Assembly (NCBI GenBank): GCA_904386005.1
Contig: CAJFKR010000004.1
Span: forward strand, 1 to 64,000
DNA: 64,000 nucleotides
DNA from: Candidatus Flemingiibacterium merdigallinarum
GTDB lineage: Bacteria; Bacillota; Clostridia; Oscillospirales; CAG-272
Direction of reading: 5' to 3'
In this document: positions 46,056 to 55,311 of the stretch, in pieces
How positions within the stretch are numbered: position 1 is the stretch's first letter
How the letters are laid out: every line of letters starts with the position of its first letter
Notes under the pieces: model-generated
What the model was told of the DNA's origin: nothing
The model's database searches: none
Seen by the model: only the letters and a program-made list of their open reading frames with translations
Made by a program: the position numbers and the translations under genes

Positions 46056-46084
46056 TTGACTTGACTATTTTTTTATTGTATAAT
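46056..46084 (+). promoter_or_regulatory. Promoter of the AraC-regulator operon
   Basis: TTGACT (46056-46061), 17-bp spacer, TATAAT (46079-46084), 20 nt before the start codon, so the leader is very short. Confidence 0.85.
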
Positions 46085-46104
46085 AAAAGCGGGGCGGGGA
46101 TGTG

Positions 46105-46995
46105 ATGATTAAATTACGAGGTGAATATCAAGTCGAGCGAAATGGCGAAACGCTTCATGTTACAAAAAGCGGCGAGGATTTCACGATCGGCAGCTATGTA
46201 AAAACGCCGTCGAAATTCAAGCGCCGGCTGCATTATCATGACTTCTATGAGCTTGAATTTGTTGTGGACGGCTGCGGCGCCAACATCATCAACGGTCTAC
46301 GGTTTGAATTGCGGCGTGGGTCCATGTTTCTCTGCCGTCCGACCGATATGCACAAATACGAAATTGGCGAGGGCGAGCGGCTCGAGGTTTACAGCGTCAG
46401 ATTCAGCGGCGCGATGCTGTCGGGTGAAATTGACCAAGCTCTCAATGAAAGCTCTGCTCTCTGCGGTAATTTCAATGCCGAATACCGTGAGCTGAAGCGA
46501 ATATTTGACAACGCGGTCAATGAATATCGGCATCCGGACCGCTATTCAAATTATATCTATAAAACAGCCGTGACACAGCTGGTGGTCAGACTGCTGCGCG
46601 TGAGACGCGATAATTCCGACGGTAAGTTTGTTTCGCGGCTCGCTGCCGAAGCGCAGCGATATATCAACACTCGGTTTGCGTCTCACATCACGCTGCGAGA
46701 TGTGGCCGCGAGTCTGGGTGTGTCGCCGAATCATCTCGGCAAGATATTCAGTGAGAGCATGAATATCAGCTTTTGTCAATACCTTAAACGTGTGCGGCTG
46801 CTGTACGCGATGAATCGTATCGTCAATACCGATGATACTATACAATGTATCGCGCTTGAATGTGGGTTTTCATCGGCGAGTGTGTTCGCGCGTGAATTCA
46901 AAAGCTATTATGGCAATCCGCCCACGTTCTACCGGGATGGCAGTCATAATGATATGGACAAGCGAAAATCAATACAAATAGATAATCAAAATTAA
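46105..46995 (+). CDS. AraC family transcriptional regulator
   Basis: A 296-residue AraC-type activator. The N-terminal cupin-like sensor contains RLHYHDFYELEFVVDGCGANIINGL and HKYEIGEGERLEVYSV. The C-terminal DNA-binding domain has two helix-turn-helix units: SHITLRDVAASLGVSPNHLGKIF and DTIQCIALECGFSSASVFAREFKSYYGNPPTFYR, the family signature. ATG 46105 follows GGGGCGGGG; the overlapping GTG at 46102 is less likely. It is 12 nt before a GH5-type gene and so most likely controls this carbohydrate locus; the sensed sugar is unknown. Confidence 0.93.
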   Translation: MIKLRGEYQVERNGETLHVTKSGEDFTIGSYVKTPSKFKRRLHYHDFYELEFVVDGCGANIINGLRFELRRGSMFLCRPTDMHKYEIGEGERLEVYSVRFSGAMLSGEIDQALNESSALCGNFNAEYRELKRIFDNAVNEYRHPDRYSNYIYKTAVTQLVVRLLRVRRDNSDGKFVSRLAAEAQRYINTRFASHITLRDVAASLGVSPNHLGKIFSESMNISFCQYLKRVRLLYAMNRIVNTDDTIQCIALECGFSSASVFAREFKSYYGNPPTFYRDGSHNDMDKRKSIQIDNQN

Positions 46996-47006
46996 GGGGT
47001 GGTTTT

Positions 47007-48116
47007 ATGAACGGTCAGTGGACTAAGGAACAGGCATGGAGCTGGTATAACTCGAAGCCATGGATTCGCGGCTGCAACTTTATGTCGAGCGACTGCGCGA
47101 ACCGTATCGACGAATGGCAGGAGTTCGGCTTCGAGGATAAGTTTGCGACTACGGCTCGCGAGATTGAGCTTGCCGAGGCTATCGGCTACAACTCGGTGCG
47201 GGTTATACTCGAGTTTGAGGTTTGGGATAAGCAGCACGACGGATTCATGCAGCGGCTGGACCGCTACCTTACATTGTTTTGGCAGCATGGGATCAGCGCG
47301 ATGCTTGTGCTCGCGAACGACTGCTCCGTGCCGAAATCGCTCTGGCAGCCGGCAAAATTCGGCGAGCAGAAATATGATATCGGATATCACGGCGGTAAGA
47401 AGAACTCACCGCATAAGAAACACGGCGAATTGAGCTGGCACCTGCTGGATGATCCTGACATCGCGGCGAGATATTATGAATTTGTAAAAGAGATAATATC
47501 TGTTTATGCGCACGACGAACGTGTGATTGTATGGAACCTGTTCAACGAGCCGGGCAACAATCGCGGAAATCTGAGCCTTGGTCACATGGAGAAGTTTTTT
47601 GAGATAGCTTGGACGATAGCACCCGACCAGCCGCTCTGCGCTGATATATGGTCAGGATTGCGCGGTTCGAGAGCGACGACAGAGACCGAACAGCGCGCGC
47701 TTGAGCTGTCTGACGTGATCAGCTATCACAATTACGGCAGTTATGACTCGAATGTTATGCTGGTTGAACAGCTTAAAGCAATCGGTCGACCGGCGCTGAA
47801 TACCGAGTGGCTGAATCGGATACTGCACAACAATGTAAATGAGCTGTATCCGTTGTTCTACCTTGAAAAAATCGGTTGCTACAACTGGGGCTTTGTCGCG
47901 GGGAAGTATCAGACCTTTGAGCCGTGGGAGGGCTTGTGGCAGCAGGTCGAGTCGGGCGGCGGCAAGAATCTCGACCTTACGAAATGGCAGCACGACCTGT
48001 TCCGTCCGAGTCTGCGGCCATATGATCCGGCGGAAATTGATATAATCAAAACCTACAACCGGCGTGCCGATGAGAGGTTCAAGTCTGGGCTTGATAAGCG
48101 TCTGTTTGGCAAGTAG
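47007..48116 (+). CDS. GH5-type (clan A) glycoside hydrolase
   Basis: A 369-residue TIM-barrel hydrolase without a signal peptide. The acid/base is Glu181 in VWNLFNEPGNN, the GH5-like NEP motif. The nucleophile is Glu267 in LNTEWLNR. The barrel start is WIRGCNFMSSDCANRIDEWQ, and YNSVRVILEFEVW and GISAMLVLANDC fit clan A. A cytoplasmic place and short form point to action on imported oligosaccharides. Mannan, xylan or glucan specificity cannot be told. Starts 11 nt after the AraC gene with AAGGGG. Confidence 0.8.
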   Translation: MNGQWTKEQAWSWYNSKPWIRGCNFMSSDCANRIDEWQEFGFEDKFATTAREIELAEAIGYNSVRVILEFEVWDKQHDGFMQRLDRYLTLFWQHGISAMLVLANDCSVPKSLWQPAKFGEQKYDIGYHGGKKNSPHKKHGELSWHLLDDPDIAARYYEFVKEIISVYAHDERVIVWNLFNEPGNNRGNLSLGHMEKFFEIAWTIAPDQPLCADIWSGLRGSRATTETEQRALELSDVISYHNYGSYDSNVMLVEQLKAIGRPALNTEWLNRILHNNVNELYPLFYLEKIGCYNWGFVAGKYQTFEPWEGLWQQVESGGGKNLDLTKWQHDLFRPSLRPYDPAEIDIIKTYNRRADERFKSGLDKRLFGK

Positions 48117-48144
48117 CGGCAGTTTACATTAAATAATGGTTCAT

Positions 48145-48184
48145 AATGAAGAGATGATGTTTTTTAACCATCTCTTCATTTTTA
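48145..48184 (+). terminator. Terminator after the GH5-type gene
   Basis: AATGAAGAGATG (48145-48156) and CATCTCTTCATT (48169-48180), then TTTAT. Confidence 0.85.
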
Positions 48185-48295
48185 TATAAATTTTCGATTC
48201 AAAATCAAGCTAAAGGTTTACTTTTATATCGCGTGGTAGTATAATAAACTTGCCGTAGGCGTTAAAATAAAAAGATAAATTCTGTCAACTTTGCC

Positions 48296-48324
48296 TTGAC
48301 ACACCGACCGGTATTCGTTACAAT
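48296..48324 (+). promoter_or_regulatory. Promoter of the alpha-galactosidase
   Basis: TTGACA (48296-48301), 17-bp spacer, TACAAT (48319-48324), 71 nt before the start. Confidence 0.8.
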
Positions 48325-48394
48325 TATTGTGTATGCGGCATATCATGCCCGAATATCGAGCCTGCGCCAACGCGGGCTGAAAGGTTGTGTTAAA

Positions 48395-50518
48395 ATGAAA
48401 ATAAGCTACGATGAAACACGGAAATTGTTCCGCATGGTCTCGAGTGAGATGGAATACGCGTTTGCGGTGAATCAATATGGACGGCTGATTAACCTGTACT
48501 GGGGCGCACCCAACCGCTCGGAGAGCGACTATGATATATTGCTGTCGTATAATCCGGTAATAAAGCCCGGACCGCGCGGAGTTCAGCGCGCCGAATATCC
48601 GTCGCGCGACAGCTTCGACTTTGGCGAGCCTTGCCTGCGCGCCGCGTTCGACGATGGCGCGGAGACGCTGCGGCTGGTCTATTCGAGCCATGTAATCAGC
48701 GGTGGCGAGCTGCGCGTGACACTGCGCGACGAATACTACCCGCTCGAGGTCGAGTTGGTCTATACGACCTGGGGCGACCTGCCGCTTGTGGGCAGGCGCG
48801 CGGTCATAAAAAATACCGGCAGCGAGCCGGTGCGCCTCGATTCGGCTAAGAGCGCGGCATTCTGGCTGCCGTATGGCAGAAGGTGGCGGCTCACGCACTA
48901 CGCGGGCGACTGGGCGTCCGAATATCAAAAGCAGCAGCAGCTTTTGACGCAGTCGAGTCTGCGGCTCGAAACCTCGCAGCTGACCGACGCGGCGGCACAC
49001 CACACGCCCTTCTTCGCGCTCGACGCGGACGGCGGCTCGACCGAGGAGCTGGGCGAGGTCTATTTCGGTATGCTTCACTGGAGCGGAGATTTTCAAATGA
49101 CCTTCGAGACGCAGCACACGCAGCAGCTCGACTGCCTTGGTGTGACCGGCGGCGTCAGCGACTATATGTCGCGACCGGTGCTTTGCGGCGGTGAGAGCTT
49201 TGTGACGCCGTTGTTCACCTGCGGATTTTCGTCGCGCGGTTTCGGACATATGAGCGAAATTTTGTACGACTGGCAGTTCGACTATATTCTGCCGCGCGGG
49301 GACAAGACTGACAAGGGGCACGGCGAGCGCCCGATAATCTGCAACACGTGGTACCCGTATGAGTTCGACATCGACGAAAAGAAGCTGCTCGATTACATAC
49401 CCAAGGTAAAGCGGATCGGCGGCGAGCTGTTTGTCATCGACGACGGCTGGATGAGCGGCAGGACAAATGACCGCGCCGGTCTCGGCGACTGGGTCGCCGA
49501 CCCGAAACGCTTCCCGGGCGGGCTCGGCAAGATCGCCGACGCGGTGCATGACGCCGGACTCCTGTTCGGAATCTGGGTCGAGCCGGAGATGGTCAACCCC
49601 GACAGCGACCTGTACCGCGCGCACCCCGACTGGATTCTGTCCGAGCCGAACCGAAATCCGCTGACCATGCGCAGTCAGTACATACTGGATATGTCGCGCG
49701 AGGATATACGCGACTGGGCGATTGACTGGCTCGACGAGCTTATCGAGTCGGCGAAGCTCGACTATCTGAAATGGGACATGAACCGTCAGGCGAATGAGCT
49801 GGGACTGTACGCGCTCGAGCGCGCGGTCTCGGTCAAATATATGCGGTCGATCGAATATATCTGGCGGCACATAAACGAGAAATACCCCGACCTGCTGCTC
49901 GAAAACTGCGCGGGCGGCGGCGGGCGCGCCGACTTCGGTATGCTCGGCTTCGCCGACCGGATGAACCGCTCAGACAACGCCGACCCTATCGACGTCATGA
50001 CGATACACGAGAATTACTCGACCTTCTTCGTGCCGAAGCTCGCCGGCGGCGCGGGCAACGTCTCGCCGTCGCCGAACGGAATTAACGGTCGGGCAGTGCC
50101 GCTCGAGTTCCGTATCGCGAGCGGAATGACCGGCTCGATGAGCATCGGTATCGATCTGCTGACGGCTGACGACGCGACGCTCGAACGGCTGAAATCGGCG
50201 ATTGCCGAGTTCAAGCTGCACCGGCGCGCATTGCAGAACTCGTATGTATATCGAATCGCGTCGGTATACGACCATTCGTATCAGGTGCTCGAATATCTTG
50301 AGCGGGATAAAAATGAGTTCACGGTATTCGCGTTCGGGCACAACCTGCACCAATGGGACAAGCAGCTGCCGCGCTTCCGTATGCGCGGGCTCGACCCCGA
50401 CGCGGTATACGAATCGGACGGAGTGCGGATGTCGGGCGCGGCGCTTATGAATATCGGCATACAGCTTCGCTTGATGGGCGACTATACGAGCTCGGTCAGC
50501 TTCTGGCACAGGGTCTGA
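48395..50518 (+). CDS. Alpha-galactosidase, glycoside hydrolase family 36
   Basis: A 707-residue GH36 enzyme that removes terminal alpha-galactose, for example from raffinose-type sugars or galactomannan. The N-terminal beta-supersandwich is followed by the barrel: NTWYPYEFDIDEKKLLDYI, ELFVIDDGWM, GIWVEPEMVNPDSDLYR, the nucleophile Asp461 in YLKWDMNR, and CAGGGGRADFGMLGFADRMNRSDNADP with the acid/base Asp527. The C-domain is short. No signal, so cytoplasmic. ATG 48395 has AAAGG upstream; a longer in-frame reading enters the promoter. Starts a unit of sugar-processing genes to 53695. Confidence 0.94.
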   Translation: MKISYDETRKLFRMVSSEMEYAFAVNQYGRLINLYWGAPNRSESDYDILLSYNPVIKPGPRGVQRAEYPSRDSFDFGEPCLRAAFDDGAETLRLVYSSHVISGGELRVTLRDEYYPLEVELVYTTWGDLPLVGRRAVIKNTGSEPVRLDSAKSAAFWLPYGRRWRLTHYAGDWASEYQKQQQLLTQSSLRLETSQLTDAAAHHTPFFALDADGGSTEELGEVYFGMLHWSGDFQMTFETQHTQQLDCLGVTGGVSDYMSRPVLCGGESFVTPLFTCGFSSRGFGHMSEILYDWQFDYILPRGDKTDKGHGERPIICNTWYPYEFDIDEKKLLDYIPKVKRIGGELFVIDDGWMSGRTNDRAGLGDWVADPKRFPGGLGKIADAVHDAGLLFGIWVEPEMVNPDSDLYRAHPDWILSEPNRNPLTMRSQYILDMSREDIRDWAIDWLDELIESAKLDYLKWDMNRQANELGLYALERAVSVKYMRSIEYIWRHINEKYPDLLLENCAGGGGRADFGMLGFADRMNRSDNADPIDVMTIHENYSTFFVPKLAGGAGNVSPSPNGINGRAVPLEFRIASGMTGSMSIGIDLLTADDATLERLKSAIAEFKLHRRALQNSYVYRIASVYDHSYQVLEYLERDKNEFTVFAFGHNLHQWDKQLPRFRMRGLDPDAVYESDGVRMSGAALMNIGIQLRLMGDYTSSVSFWHRV

Positions 50519-50639
50519 AAATGACAGTATGCCGCATAGTCGTGCCGCGGCGACCGATTTGTCCGATTCAGCGCGGTCAATCAATTAAAAACGAAGCACA
50601 GGCTTCAATAAATATATCTGACACAAGGTGGTTATAAAA

Positions 50640-51683
50640 ATGAAAAACGGAAAAATCGGTTATGCCGTGGTAGGTCTCGGCATAGGCAAAGCACACGTCG
50701 ACGCGGCGGCGGCATCGAAAAAATGCGAGCTTGTCGCGGTCTGCGACCTGATACAGGCGAAGCTCGACAAGGTTGTAGAGCGCTATCCGGGCACGCTTAC
50801 CTATCTCGACTTTGACGAGATGCTTAAAAATCCCGAGATCGACGTCGTCAGCATCTGTCTGCCGAGCGCGATGCACGCTGAATTCGCGGTCAGAGCTATG
50901 GAAGCCGGCAAGAACGTGCTCGTCGAAAAGCCGATAGACATCACGGTCGACGCGGCGATGAAGATTGAGGAGGCGCGCGTCCGCACCGGCAAGATCGCCG
51001 GCGTGATTCACCAGAACCGCAACAACGCGGTCATGAAGCCTATCAAGGAGGCGCTCGACTCGGGATGTCTCGGCAAGCTGATCCTCGGCACGTTCGCGGT
51101 CAAGTGGTACCGCGACCAGCACTACTACGAGGGCTGGCACGGCACGTGGGACATGGACGGCGGCGGCTCGCTGATGAATCAGGCCGTACACACGGTCGAC
51201 CTCATGCAGTGGCTGATGGGCGACGTCGAGAGCGTACATTCGACTATGGGAATATACGACCACGACATCGAAACCGAGGATTTGACCGCGTCGATTGTAA
51301 AGTTCAAGAGCGGCGCGACCGCGACCTTTGTCAGCACGACCTGCGCCTACCCGGGTATCAGCACCGACATCCAGCTTTACGGCACGGGCGGCACAATCGA
51401 GGCTGACGCGGACATATTGAAGCGCTGGATTCTGCGCGACTCTGACGACGCGGAGGAAGAGGAGGCAGAGATGCTCGAAAAGTACGGCGGAGGCAATCGC
51501 GCCGCCGAGAAGAACGACCCGATGCTTGTCACCGGACACGCGTCCATGGTCGAGAATATGCTCGACGCCGTCATCAATCACACCGACCCGCAGATTCTGC
51601 CGCTCGAGGCTATCAAGAGCGTGCGCATAGTCAACGCGGTATACGAGTCGGCGCGCACCGGCAAGACGATATATTTTGACTGA
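50640..51683 (+). CDS. Gfo/Idh/MocA family oxidoreductase
   Basis: A 347-residue NAD(P)-dependent dehydrogenase. It has a Rossmann VVGLGIGKAH start, VSICLPSAMHAEFAVRAME, the EKP motif (VEKPIDI), HQNRNNAVMKPIK, and GGGSLMNQAVHTVDLMQWLMGD with the catalytic-region His. The substrate is presumably a sugar such as an inositol, gluco- or galacto-type compound; unknown. ATG 50640 follows AAGGTGG. It sits between the alpha-galactosidase and a TIM-barrel isomerase in the same direction. Confidence 0.92.
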   Translation: MKNGKIGYAVVGLGIGKAHVDAAAASKKCELVAVCDLIQAKLDKVVERYPGTLTYLDFDEMLKNPEIDVVSICLPSAMHAEFAVRAMEAGKNVLVEKPIDITVDAAMKIEEARVRTGKIAGVIHQNRNNAVMKPIKEALDSGCLGKLILGTFAVKWYRDQHYYEGWHGTWDMDGGGSLMNQAVHTVDLMQWLMGDVESVHSTMGIYDHDIETEDLTASIVKFKSGATATFVSTTCAYPGISTDIQLYGTGGTIEADADILKRWILRDSDDAEEEEAEMLEKYGGGNRAAEKNDPMLVTGHASMVENMLDAVINHTDPQILPLEAIKSVRIVNAVYESARTGKTIYFD

Positions 51684-51808
51684 TATCCGCCCGCGCGACA
51701 GACGAATTCAATTGCATGGCGCGATTCGGGCTGATATACAGTCGAAGCAAATGCGAAGCTAATCGTACAGCCATTTTGGCTGTGATAACAGAAAAGAGGT
51801 AATTTGAA

Positions 51809-52567
51809 ATGATAAAAACACTTGGTGTACAGCTGTTCACAATCCGCTCGGCTATGACCGACGAGGACAGCATCAGAAGCAGCTTTTTAAAGCTAAAGGA
51901 GCTCGGCTACGAGGAGGGACAGACGGCGGGATTCTTTGTCGGCGCGCCCAAATTCGCCGAGATCGCGAAGGAGACCGGACTGAAGATCTGCGGCACGCAC
52001 TGCGGCTTCGGCGAGCTCATCGCCGACCCCGACCGCGCTATGGAGGAGCACGACCTGCTGGGTACTAAAAACATCGGTATCGGCGGTATGCCGGGCGAGG
52101 CGCGCGAGAGTCTGGACGCGCTCTATCGCTTCGTCGAACAGTTCAACGAGTTCGCGGCGAAGGTCAACAAGTACGGCTTCAAGTTCACCTACCACAACCA
52201 CAGCTTTGAGTTCGCGCGTCTCGGCGGCAAGCGGATAATCGACGTGCTGGTCGACGGTCTTGACCCGAAGACCACGTCGTTCGTGCTCGACACCTACTGG
52301 GTACAGCACGGCGGCGGAGATGTAATCTGGTGGATGAACAAGCTCGCCGGACGCATTGACATTCTGCACCTCAAGGACATGGCTATGGCTGACAAGCAGT
52401 ACATAACCGAAATCGGTCAGGGAAATATCAACTTTGACGGAATCATTGCGACGGCAGAGAAGATCGGCGTAAAGCACTATGTCGTCGAGCAGGACACCTG
52501 CCCGGGCGATCCGTTTGACAGTCTCAAGATAAGCTACGAATACATCAAGTCGAAATACATGGCGTAA
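51809..52567 (+). CDS. Sugar phosphate isomerase/epimerase (AP endonuclease 2-like TIM barrel)
   Basis: A 252-residue TIM-barrel protein of the xylose-isomerase-like family. It starts TLGVQLFTIRS, then ICGTHCGFGEL, FKFTYHNHSFEFARLGGKRI with metal-binding His/Glu candidates, FVLDTYWVQHGGGDVIWWM, and ILHLKDMA, ending YVVEQDTCPG. Members isomerise or epimerise sugars or keto-acids. Here it probably acts on the product of the adjacent Gfo/Idh/MocA enzyme, an inference. A hairpin AGCC/GGCT lies just before its GAGGTAA site. Confidence 0.9.
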   Translation: MIKTLGVQLFTIRSAMTDEDSIRSSFLKLKELGYEEGQTAGFFVGAPKFAEIAKETGLKICGTHCGFGELIADPDRAMEEHDLLGTKNIGIGGMPGEARESLDALYRFVEQFNEFAAKVNKYGFKFTYHNHSFEFARLGGKRIIDVLVDGLDPKTTSFVLDTYWVQHGGGDVIWWMNKLAGRIDILHLKDMAMADKQYITEIGQGNINFDGIIATAEKIGVKHYVVEQDTCPGDPFDSLKISYEYIKSKYMA

Positions 52568-52594
52568 GGTCCGCGCCGAGACGAGGTGAACAGC

Positions 52595-53695
52595 ATGAGC
52601 GCAATTGTCAGATATACCGAGACGATGTCGCCGAAGGAGCGTGTGCGCCGGACATTCGAGTTCGATAAGACCGACCGTGTGACGATCGGTTATGAGGCAA
52701 ATGGAGCGGTACATATGCGGCTTTCACAGGCGCTCGGCATTCCCGACGGCAACCTCGAGCTGGTATACCGCGCGCTCGGTGTCGATTACCGCGGAGTGAA
52801 TCCGGCGTATACCGGACCACAGCTGTTCACCGCCCCCAAGGGACGGCAGGTCGACCCGCTCGAGGGTTTCATCATGCGCTGGGTGCCGAACGAGAACGGC
52901 GGCTACTGGGATTTCTGCGACTTCCCGCTAAAGGACGCTGACGACGAAGATTTCGACAATTTCCCGATACCGAATCCCGACGACTTTGACTATGCCGGCG
53001 CGGCCGAATACGCCGCGTCGGTCGGTCGCGAATACGCGCTGTACGTCGGAAATCCGGGCGTGCCGGATATAATCAACTCAAACGGTCGAATTATGGGTAT
53101 GGAGGATGTGCTCTGCCACCTGATGCTCGGCGACGAAGCCGCGCTGTCGCTGATTCAGCGCCGCAGCGATTTCTTCCTCGCGCGCATGGAGCGGACGATC
53201 GAAGCCTGCCGAGACTACATCGATTTTGTATGGCTCGGCGAGGATCTCGGCACGCAGATTGCGCCGATGATCAGCCTGGAGCTGTACCGCAAAGAGATAA
53301 AGCCGCTGCACAAGCTGTTTGTCGACCTCGCTAAGAGTTATGATCTGCCGGTGCTCTTTCACACCTGCGGCAGCTCGAGCTGGGTATACGAGGACTTCAT
53401 TGAGCTGGGCGTGCGCGGCGTCGACACGCTCCAGCCCGAAGCGCACAACATGAGCCCCGAATATCTCGTCTCGCGTTTCGGCGGCAGGCTGAACTTTCGC
53501 GGCTGCATATCGACCGCCGGACCGCTCGCTTACGGCACGCCTGAGGACACCGAGAGGGTCTGCCGCGAGACGCTCGAGACGATGATGCCTACCCGCGGCT
53601 ATCACTTCGCGCCGACTCACGCGATACAGGACAACACTCCGGTCGAGAACATCATCGCGATGTACAACGCCGCGCACAAATACGGAAGATATTGA
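52595..53695 (+). CDS. Uroporphyrinogen decarboxylase-family protein
   Basis: A 366-residue UroD/MtaA-like TIM-barrel protein. It has MSPKERVRRTFEFDKTDRV at the start, then FVWLGEDLGTQIAPMISLELYRKEIKPLHK in pieces, LFHTCGSSSWVYEDFIELGVRGVDTLQPEA and NFRGCISTAGPLAYG. The HxCG motif is typical of corrinoid or thiol methyltransferase relatives. Classical UroD motifs for haem synthesis are not clear, and haem genes are absent. Such proteins often sit in sugar clusters of Clostridia with unknown roles. ATG 52595 follows GAGGTGA; a GTG at 52586 lies on that site. Confidence 0.87.
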   Translation: MSAIVRYTETMSPKERVRRTFEFDKTDRVTIGYEANGAVHMRLSQALGIPDGNLELVYRALGVDYRGVNPAYTGPQLFTAPKGRQVDPLEGFIMRWVPNENGGYWDFCDFPLKDADDEDFDNFPIPNPDDFDYAGAAEYAASVGREYALYVGNPGVPDIINSNGRIMGMEDVLCHLMLGDEAALSLIQRRSDFFLARMERTIEACRDYIDFVWLGEDLGTQIAPMISLELYRKEIKPLHKLFVDLAKSYDLPVLFHTCGSSSWVYEDFIELGVRGVDTLQPEAHNMSPEYLVSRFGGRLNFRGCISTAGPLAYGTPEDTERVCRETLETMMPTRGYHFAPTHAIQDNTPVENIIAMYNAAHKYGRY

Positions 53696-53770
53696 GGCTT
53701 GCGGTGGCTTTGAGCTTGCTGGCGTTGGTGCGGTTTATGCGGGCTTTGAGTTAGGAGTTGCGGAACACAT

Positions 53771-53790
53771 AAATTGCCGCAGGCAATTTT
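53771..53790 (+). terminator. Terminator after the UroD-family gene
   Basis: AAATTGCC (53771-53778), GCA loop, GGCAATTT (53782-53789), then TTG. A TTAGGAG heptamer copy lies nearby at 53749. Confidence 0.7.
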
Positions 53791-53848
53791 TGTGATTCAA
53801 TATATTTGATTTACGGATTGATATTATATAGTGAAAGCAGGTGAGAAT

Positions 53849-55042
53849 GTGATTTATCTGAATGGGCAGGGGATTGACAAATACAGGATATATACGACCG
53901 AAGAAATTCCGGTCGACATATTGAATTCGCTCGAATATCTGCGCGGCAGAATTGAGGATTTGACCGGACACAGGCTGACGATTTCGTCGGAACGCGGTGA
54001 GCTGAATATTGAGGCGCGGATTGCTGACCTCGCGCCCGAATACGCCGAGTGCGGATTCGATGGCGGCGACCTGATATTTGCCGGCGGGCATTATCTGTCA
54101 GCCGCTGAGCTTGTGCGCTCGTTTGCCGACTCGCTGCGCGACGGCGACTACGACGCCGCGTTTACGCTGTCATACAGCTACGACAAGCAGCCGCTGTATT
54201 CGACGCGCTATCCCGAGATGAAGCTGGTCTGGGACGACGAATTCGACTATACCGGAGACCTGTACGACCGCAGAAAGTGGGTGCAGCGTCCGCAGATGCG
54301 CGCGAAGGATGTCGTCAACGGCACAGGCGAGCGCAATGTCGTCGTGCGCGACGGCAAGCTCGTGCTGCGCTCCTGGAGCGAGGACGGCGACAAGCCTTAT
54401 TCGACGAATATGTCAATGACGACCTACGACTCGCTCAATTACAGCTACGGCTATCTTGAAATGCGTGCGAAGGTGCCGTTCGGAAAAGGCTGCTGGCCAT
54501 CGTTCTGGATGATCTCGAAGCCCGAGTATTCGGACCAGGTATACAACACCGAGATCGACATTTTCGAGGTGTTCGCGTCGCCCGACTCACTCTGGCCGAA
54601 CATACACAAGTGGTTCCACGACGGCAGCGGCTACCACTCGCAGCTGGGCGGCGACCGCAAGTGTCCGTATGTGTTCGGTCACACCGCGGGGCTGTCGGAC
54701 GAATGGCACACCTACGGCTTTTTCTGGGACGAGACGCGGATGATATTTTCGGTCGACGGTCAGGATTACTGCACGTTCGACATTACCGAGACCGGCGATT
54801 TCGGCGACAGGCCGGGCATGGGCGGATTTCATGTGCCCTGCTATGTGATACTGAACAATTTCATCTTCACTCCGCTCGCGCACTGGAAGCCGAACGGCGA
54901 CGCGTCGCTCGTCGACGAGCGGACGGTCTATCCGGTCACCTACACAATCGACTACATCCGGCTCTATCAGGGCGAGAACGGAATACTGCACAAGCCGAGC
55001 GAGCGGGCGGGATATGTGCCGCCGGTCGTCGTCGGCGAGTGA
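53849..55042 (+). CDS. Glycoside hydrolase family 16 (laminarinase/agarase-type)
   Basis: A 397-residue protein. Residues 1-115 are a divergent N-domain; the GH16 jelly roll follows. The catalytic motif is E235-I-D-I-F-E240, nucleophile and acid/base, in YNTEIDIFEVF. LEMRAKVPFGKGCWPSFWMI and YPVTYTIDYIRLYQGEN frame the fold. It hydrolyses beta-1,3- or beta-1,3-1,4-glucans or galactans, specificity unknown. No signal peptide is visible, which is unusual for GH16. GTG 53849 follows AGGTGAG; the GTG at 53831 lacks a ribosome site. Confidence 0.88.
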   Translation: MIYLNGQGIDKYRIYTTEEIPVDILNSLEYLRGRIEDLTGHRLTISSERGELNIEARIADLAPEYAECGFDGGDLIFAGGHYLSAAELVRSFADSLRDGDYDAAFTLSYSYDKQPLYSTRYPEMKLVWDDEFDYTGDLYDRRKWVQRPQMRAKDVVNGTGERNVVVRDGKLVLRSWSEDGDKPYSTNMSMTTYDSLNYSYGYLEMRAKVPFGKGCWPSFWMISKPEYSDQVYNTEIDIFEVFASPDSLWPNIHKWFHDGSGYHSQLGGDRKCPYVFGHTAGLSDEWHTYGFFWDETRMIFSVDGQDYCTFDITETGDFGDRPGMGGFHVPCYVILNNFIFTPLAHWKPNGDASLVDERTVYPVTYTIDYIRLYQGENGILHKPSERAGYVPPVVVGE

Positions 55043-55124
55043 CGGCAGCTTGTGGTCGACAAATAACTCGATTTCGGGTTTGTGAATGGATGACGTATAC
55101 AACCACACGATATTACGCATAACA

Positions 55125-55160
55125 ACAAGCCGGAGCGAACGCTCCGGCTTGTATTTGTAT
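55125..55160 (+). terminator. Terminator after the GH16 gene
   Basis: ACAAGCCGGAGC (55125-55136), GAAC loop, GCTCCGGCTTGT (55141-55152), then ATTTGTATT. Confidence 0.85.
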
Positions 55161-55213
55161 TCGCGATGTGTGCCGCGACCGCCGCGCAAATATACGGCAG
55201 GCGCGACTTTAGT

Positions 55214-55311
55214 GTCTGATATGACAGATGTAGCTTTAACGTCCGATATGACAGATGTAGCTTTAGTGTCCGATATTACAGCCGTGGCTATAATATCAGA
55301 TGCGGCAGGCG
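55214..55311 (-). repeat. 27-bp tandem repeat, three full copies plus a partial
   Basis: Units at 55214-55240, 55241-55267 and 55268-55294 begin GTCYGATATGACAG and end GCTTTAAC or GCTTTAGT. A diverged part reaches into the 3' end of the oxidoreductase and includes its stop codon. 27 is a multiple of 3, and the plus-strand reading gives a nine-residue Ser/Asp/Thr/Val repeat, but no start or ribosome site supports translation. Confidence 0.85.
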
